Shown here piece by piece: positions 61,265 to 64,000 of a stretch of DNA of 64,000 nt; positions within the stretch are counted from its first letter, which is position 1, and each line of letters opens with the position of its first letter. The DNA lies in contig NZ_JBHRYJ010000007.1 of assembly GCF_042648965.1 (NCBI RefSeq), positions 1 through 64,000 on the forward strand. The letters run 5' to 3'. This DNA is from Ferrovibrio xuzhouensis (GTDB lineage: Bacteria > Pseudomonadota > Alphaproteobacteria > Ferrovibrionales > Ferrovibrionaceae). The notes beneath the pieces were generated by a model. The model had not been told where the DNA came from. It did no database searches and saw nothing but the letters and a program-made list of their open reading frames with translations. Made by a program: the position numbers and the translations under genes.

Positions 61265-61600
61265 TCAGTCCTTCTCGGCGCGGTCGCGCGGACGCGACCA
61301 GTGCAGCGACCAGGAGGTCTTGTCGTCGCCGTTCTGGAAGAGATTGGCGCGGATCGGCTGCGGGAATGTAGGATCGTCGAGCTGGATCGAGACGAAGTCG
61401 CCGGCCTTGTCGCTGGAGCGTTTCCAGCCCGCGCCGATCTCTGGGCCTTCCTCGCTCTCGGCGTGAACGCGGTAGTCCGGCGCGTTCTCGGTTTCGCTCG
61501 CCTCCGCCGTCACGATAGCGACGGCAATGTCGAGGCTGAGCGTGCGTATGCGCCCGGAATAGCCGGTCTTCAGCTTCGTGAATTCTCCAATCTGTGTCAT
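61265..61600 (-). CDS. DUF736 family protein
   Basis: A 111-residue protein with the family start MTQIGEFTKLKTGYSGRIRT, a conserved middle (ENAPDYRVHAESEEGPEIGA) and tail PIRANLFQNGDDKTSWSLHW. Found in nearly all alphaproteobacterial elements of this type; function unknown. ATG 61600 after an AGGAGAT site is the family start; the longer frame to 61723 overlaps traF. Confidence 0.92.
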   Translation of the reverse strand: MTQIGEFTKLKTGYSGRIRTLSLDIAVAIVTAEASETENAPDYRVHAESEEGPEIGAGWKRSSDKAGDFVSIQLDDPTFPQPIRANLFQNGDDKTSWSLHWSRPRDRAEKD

Positions 61601-61668
61601 GCGGATCTCCTGTCGATTGTGCTGCGGTGATGAGATCGGCGGCGGTGCAAGCGCCGCTGGTCGCGCGC

Positions 61669-62214
61669 TCACCGCGTCGGCGCGCGCCATTCGAAGCGGC
61701 CGTTTCCTTCTTCGTCGGTCCAAAGCGGGACCGCGCGGCCGATGATCTGGTCAGTGGAGGTCTGGCCGAAGTAGCGACCGTCGAGACTGTCGCGGACCTC
61801 CCAGTTCATGAGGAAGACTTCGCCGGAGTGGATGCGGCGGCAGCCCTGCCAGACAGGCAGATCGCGTCCGATGCGATCCTGCTCCAGCGCCGCGCCGACC
61901 TCGATGCCATCGATGGTGATGGTGAGGTTCGAGCGGCAAACTGTCTGCCCGGAGGTGCCGAGGACGCGCTTGAGGAGCGGCACGCCCTTGGGCAGATAGC
62001 CGCGTGTCGCGAGAAAGGTCGCGAGTGGCTCGGGAACATCGACAGCGACGAGATCGGTGGCTTCGAACGGCCCGTCGAAGTCGATCGTGTAGAAGCCGAT
62101 CGGCGCGCTGGCTGATGCGTTCCACATGAGCTTGATCGGCATCGGCGTGAGCGCCGGATAGCCGACGCCCATCGTGGCGAGCGCCGTGACGAGGAAGAGG
62201 CCGGGGCGCGTCAC
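61669..62214 (-). CDS. traF: TraF, S26-family conjugation signal peptidase
   Basis: A 181-residue membrane-anchored serine protease. An N-terminal helix (FLVTALATMGVGYPAL) is followed by WNASASAPIGFY with catalytic Ser36 and VPLLKRVLGTSGQTV with the general-base Lys82. In RP4, TraF cyclises the TrbC pilin; the trbC gene is at 54547-54879. The start overlaps the DUF2840 stop by four bases. Confidence 0.93.
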   Translation of the reverse strand: MTRPGLFLVTALATMGVGYPALTPMPIKLMWNASASAPIGFYTIDFDGPFEATDLVAVDVPEPLATFLATRGYLPKGVPLLKRVLGTSGQTVCRSNLTITIDGIEVGAALEQDRIGRDLPVWQGCRRIHSGEVFLMNWEVRDSLDGRYFGQTSTDQIIGRAVPLWTDEEGNGRFEWRAPTR

Positions 62215-62732
62215 GGTTGGACCTTCCCGCGTAGGAGGAAGGCGCGGTGCTGTTCTGGCGTATAGGCGCGGGGCTGATGTCCGACCGCCATCTGGTTATG
62301 GACGTGCCGCCAGTGGTCCGGCGAAACGGCGTCCGCATCGATGCCGATGGCTTCAATGGCGTCGACATGGCGCAGCACGTCTTCGACCTTTGGCCAGCCC
62401 TCGATCTTGAGCAGTATCTCGCCGCCCGGCCGCACGAAGGGCAGCGTCTGGTGCGGCTCACCCGGTTCGACTGCGCGCACGATGTCGATGCGCGAGATGA
62501 TGGTGCCGAAGTCGTTGCCTGCCCATCGCACGAAGGCAAAGACGGTGTTGGGCCGGAAGGAAACGACACGCCGGCGGCGGTCGAGGACCTGCTCGTGCGC
62601 CTCGTGGCCGAACCTGATCCAGTATTCGATCTTCTTTTCGATCCACGTCAGTTCGACATCGGTCATGTCGTCGTGGGAGAGCGCTGACGGCATCGTGCCG
62701 CGGCGCTCGCGGAGGGGCGCGACGCTGGTCAC
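62211..62732 (-). CDS. DUF2840 family protein
   Basis: A 173-residue soluble protein (DMTDVELTWIEKKIEYWIRF, FRPNTVFAFVRWAGNDFGTI, HHNQ-type central basic stretch absent). It matches the family I know as DUF2840, which sits between traF and parA-type genes in these elements. Role unknown. It overlaps traF and the RHH gene by four bases, so it belongs to the parA-traF operon. A later ATG (62691, MPSALSHDDM) is also possible. Confidence 0.85.
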   Translation of the reverse strand: MTSVAPLRERRGTMPSALSHDDMTDVELTWIEKKIEYWIRFGHEAHEQVLDRRRRVVSFRPNTVFAFVRWAGNDFGTIISRIDIVRAVEPGEPHQTLPFVRPGGEILLKIEGWPKVEDVLRHVDAIEAIGIDADAVSPDHWRHVHNQMAVGHQPRAYTPEQHRAFLLRGKVQP

Positions 62733-62980
62733 GAGGGGTCTCCTTGGGTCGGTGAGAATTCGCGCGCGAGGAGTTCGCGCAGCATGTCGGCGACGGTGAC
62801 GCCGCGGCCGAAGGCGGTGATCTTGATCCGGCCGCGCAACTCGGGCGTCACGTCGATGGTGAGTCTGGCGGTGAACCTTGTGGCGTCGGGTGCGCGCGGC
62901 GTGCTTTCAGCGGCCTTGATCCATTGATCGGCATCGGCCGGCCGCGAGGCGAAACCGCGACGGGGGGATCGATCGTTCAT
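62729..62980 (-). CDS. Small ribbon-helix-helix protein, possible ParB/ParG-type partner
   Basis: An 83-residue protein with a disordered basic N-terminus and a C-terminal ribbon-helix-helix-like segment (ATRFTARLTIDVTPELRGRI, TVADMLRELLAREF). Being coupled to parA (four-base overlap), it fits a type Ib partition system, where a small RHH protein binds short centromere repeats upstream of parA. Such repeats are seen at 63798-63833. It could alternatively be a simple operon repressor. Confidence 0.75.
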   Translation of the reverse strand: MNDRSPRRGFASRPADADQWIKAAESTPRAPDATRFTARLTIDVTPELRGRIKITAFGRGVTVADMLRELLAREFSPTQGDPS

Positions 62981-63630
62981 GGTGCGCTCCCGTCGAGACG
63001 AAGACGGAGGAGTTCGTCGGCGAGTGCCGCGATTTCGCGGGCGGCCGATGTCGCGTCGTCGAGTTCGAAGGCCAAGCGACCGGTCTGCGCCGCAGCGGCG
63101 AAGACGATGCGCTGGCCGATGGTGGCGGCAAGAAGCGGCGGGTCGTGATCGGCCAGGGTCTCGGCCGTCTCCCGCGCAAGGATGGTACGCGCGCCGCAGC
63201 GATTGAGGACGAAGCGGGCGGCAAGCTCGGGGCGATAGATGCGCGCTTCCGAAAGCAGTGCCAGCATCTCAGCCGACGCCCAGCCGTCGAGCGGCGATGG
63301 CTGCACGGGGATCAGCACGAGATCGGCGGCGAGCAACGCGGAGCGCATGAGCCCGGCGACGCGCGGTGGTCCGTCTATGACAACGTGATCGACGTCTCGG
63401 GCCAGTTCGGGCGCTTCGCGGTGGAGCGTGTCGCGCGCCAGGCCGATGACACCGAAGAGGCGCGGCAGGCCCTCACGGCTGCGCTGCTCAGACCAGTCGA
63501 GTGCCGAGCCCTGCGGGTCCGCGTCGATCAGGGTGACACGCTTGCCGCGTTCGGCGAGTTCACCGGCGAGGTTGAGCGCCAACGTCGTCTTACCGACGCC
63601 GCCTTTCTGATTGAGGAACGCCACGATCAT
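62977..63630 (-). CDS. parA: ParA-family partition ATPase
   Basis: A 217-residue Walker-type ATPase: MIVAFLNQKGGVGKTTLALN (deviant Walker A with both lysines), LIDADPQGSALDWSEQR, VVIDGPPRVAGLMRSAL (Walker B region), LIPVQPSPLDGWAS. The short length without an N-terminal DNA-binding domain is that of type Ib ParA proteins. It acts in segregation or maintenance of the element. It shares an ATG overlap with the RHH gene downstream and the small frame upstream. Confidence 0.95.
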   Translation of the reverse strand: MIVAFLNQKGGVGKTTLALNLAGELAERGKRVTLIDADPQGSALDWSEQRSREGLPRLFGVIGLARDTLHREAPELARDVDHVVIDGPPRVAGLMRSALLAADLVLIPVQPSPLDGWASAEMLALLSEARIYRPELAARFVLNRCGARTILARETAETLADHDPPLLAATIGQRIVFAAAAQTGRLAFELDDATSAAREIAALADELLRLRLDGSAP

Positions 63631-63950
63631 CGCGCACCTCCAGGCCGGGCACAGAGCGGAAGCTGATCGGTGGCGAGCGGCTCGCTTCCCTTCCGGCCTG
63701 CCTGGGCCGAAGAAGCGCCGAGAGCGGGTGCTTTGCCGGTGGCGCGGAGGTTCCTCGCGGCGGCGCGAATGAGGTTTTCCACATTGCGCGCGCGTTCTTC
63801 AGAGTTAGATTCTTGGTTAGACTCTAAGTTAGGGGCGCAATTTTGACCGTGATTTCTGGAGCTTAGGCCCGATTTGGGTTCCTGATAGCACGAGCATCGG
63901 GTTCCCGATGGCACGATAGTCCTGGTTCCCGATAGCACGAGGCCATCCAC
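63627..63950 (-). CDS. Possible small gene upstream of parA, start unclear
   Basis: An open frame of 107 codons overlapping parA by four bases. The first ~40 residues are encoded by the iteron and repeat region and look non-coding (VLSGTRT, VPSGTRC repeated). A GTG at 63782 would give a 51-residue product (ENLIRAAARNLRATGKAPAL...). The stop-start overlap with parA argues that some translated frame ends here. It could also be the tail of a gene extending out of the window only if the ATG is ignored. No family recognised. Confidence 0.35.
   Translation of the reverse strand: MDGLVLSGTRTIVPSGTRCSCYQEPKSGLSSRNHGQNCAPNLESNQESNSEERARNVENLIRAAARNLRATGKAPALGASSAQAGRKGSEPLATDQLPLCARPGGAR
63798..63833. 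repeat. Three 12-bp direct repeats, possible partition centromere
   Basis: Units TTCAGAGTTAGA, TTCTTGGTTAGA and CTCTAAGTTAGG follow each other without gaps, about 170 bp upstream of parA. Short tandem sites in this place are typical of type Ib centromeres (parS) bound by small RHH proteins. The central stretch also contains the odd palindrome TTAGACTCTAA. Function is inferred. Confidence 0.55.
63877..63940. repeat. Three 17-bp iterons, possible replication origin
   Basis: GGTTCCTGATAGCACGA (63877), GGTTCCCGATGGCACGA (63900) and GGTTCCCGATAGCACGA (63924) recur at 23-24 bp, about two DNA turns, with one or two changes among them. Regular same-face repeats of this size are the usual binding sites of plasmid replication initiators. 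The initiator gene itself would lie to the right of the window. Confidence 0.7.
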
Positions 63951-63962
63951 AGGTTTTCCACA
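63943..63962 (+). promoter_or_regulatory. DnaA-box-like pair next to the iterons
   Basis: CCATCCACA (63943-63951) and TTTTCCACA (63954-63962) differ from the DnaA box TTATCCACA by two and one bases. Placed directly after the iterons they strengthen an origin reading. The last 38 bases of the window contain nothing further I can name. Confidence 0.45.
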
Positions 63963-64000
63963 GGCCGCCTGCGGCTCGAAGGCGAGAAGCGTGCGACCGC

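Noticed and set aside
63627..64000. CRISPR-like array in the repeat-rich right end
   Set aside because: The repeats are 12 and 17 bp with no equal-length unique spacers of CRISPR size, and no cas genes are near; iterons and centromere sites explain them better.

Overview
The window is high-GC DNA from an alphaproteobacterium, most likely a sphingomonad or a close relative. I infer this from the transfer-gene families (RP4/Tn4371-type trb genes with DUF2274, DUF2840, DUF736 and a TrbK-alt-like protein). It reads as part of a conjugative element (ICE or plasmid) carrying a very large defence-type cargo. No integrase, tRNA gene, rRNA gene or CRISPR array is visible.

Layout. (1) 1-12.1 kb is a patchwork of stress and detoxification genes: a LysR regulator, msrB-msrA plus a thioredoxin-like protein, an old yellow enzyme, a PAS-GGDEF protein, and an operon of DMT transporter, two glutathione-S-transferase-like proteins, an SDR and a peroxiredoxin. 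It is scarred by recombination. A TetR/DMT-transporter segment of about 560 bp is present twice as diverged direct repeats (3772-4330 and 7774-8333), each copy leaving one gene broken. IS5-type transposase remnants lie at 344-507 and 12137-12778. (2) 12.8-13.35 kb holds an AlpA-like DNA-binding protein and a spacer. (3) 13.35-45.25 kb is a 13-gene, 32-kb block in two divergent operons. Leftward run an AddB-like nuclease, an AddA-like UvrD helicase-nuclease, a DEAH helicase with a possible C-terminal nuclease-like region, a DUF6361-like protein, a PLD-family protein and a second helicase. Rightward run a WYL regulator, an SNF2 helicase with a C-terminal DUF3883-like nuclease domain, an ASCH-like protein, a small unknown, a sacsin-like ATPase, a DUF1156 DNA methyltransferase and a HEPN-DUF499 ATPase. 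Between them lies a nested palindrome centred on 29000, a good operator candidate. (4) 45.4-63.6 kb is the conjugation and maintenance backbone: LysR, DUF2274, trbI-G-F-L-(K)-J-E-D-C-B, a CopG-like protein, traG, a relaxase, a candidate oriT with an RP4-like nic core, a lytic transglycosylase, DUF736, traF, DUF2840, an RHH protein and parA. (5) 63.8-64.0 kb carries three 12-bp repeats (possible centromere), three 17-bp iterons and DnaA-box-like sites (possible replication origin).

How it works together. The transfer genes would build a TrbC-type pilus and a VirB/D4-like channel, with relaxase nicking in the relaxase/transglycosylase gap. The central block has the logic of a modification-based anti-phage system: a methyltransferase marks DNA, ATPases and helicases sense or translocate, and DUF3883, PLD and RecB-like nucleases cut. 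It shares parts with BREX/Pgl (DUF499 ATPase, WYL-type regulator) and DISARM (SNF2-DUF3883 helicase, PLD protein), but I see no PglZ and no DUF1998 protein. It is therefore either a distinct system or two systems stacked under one regulator. This is the most interesting part of the window.
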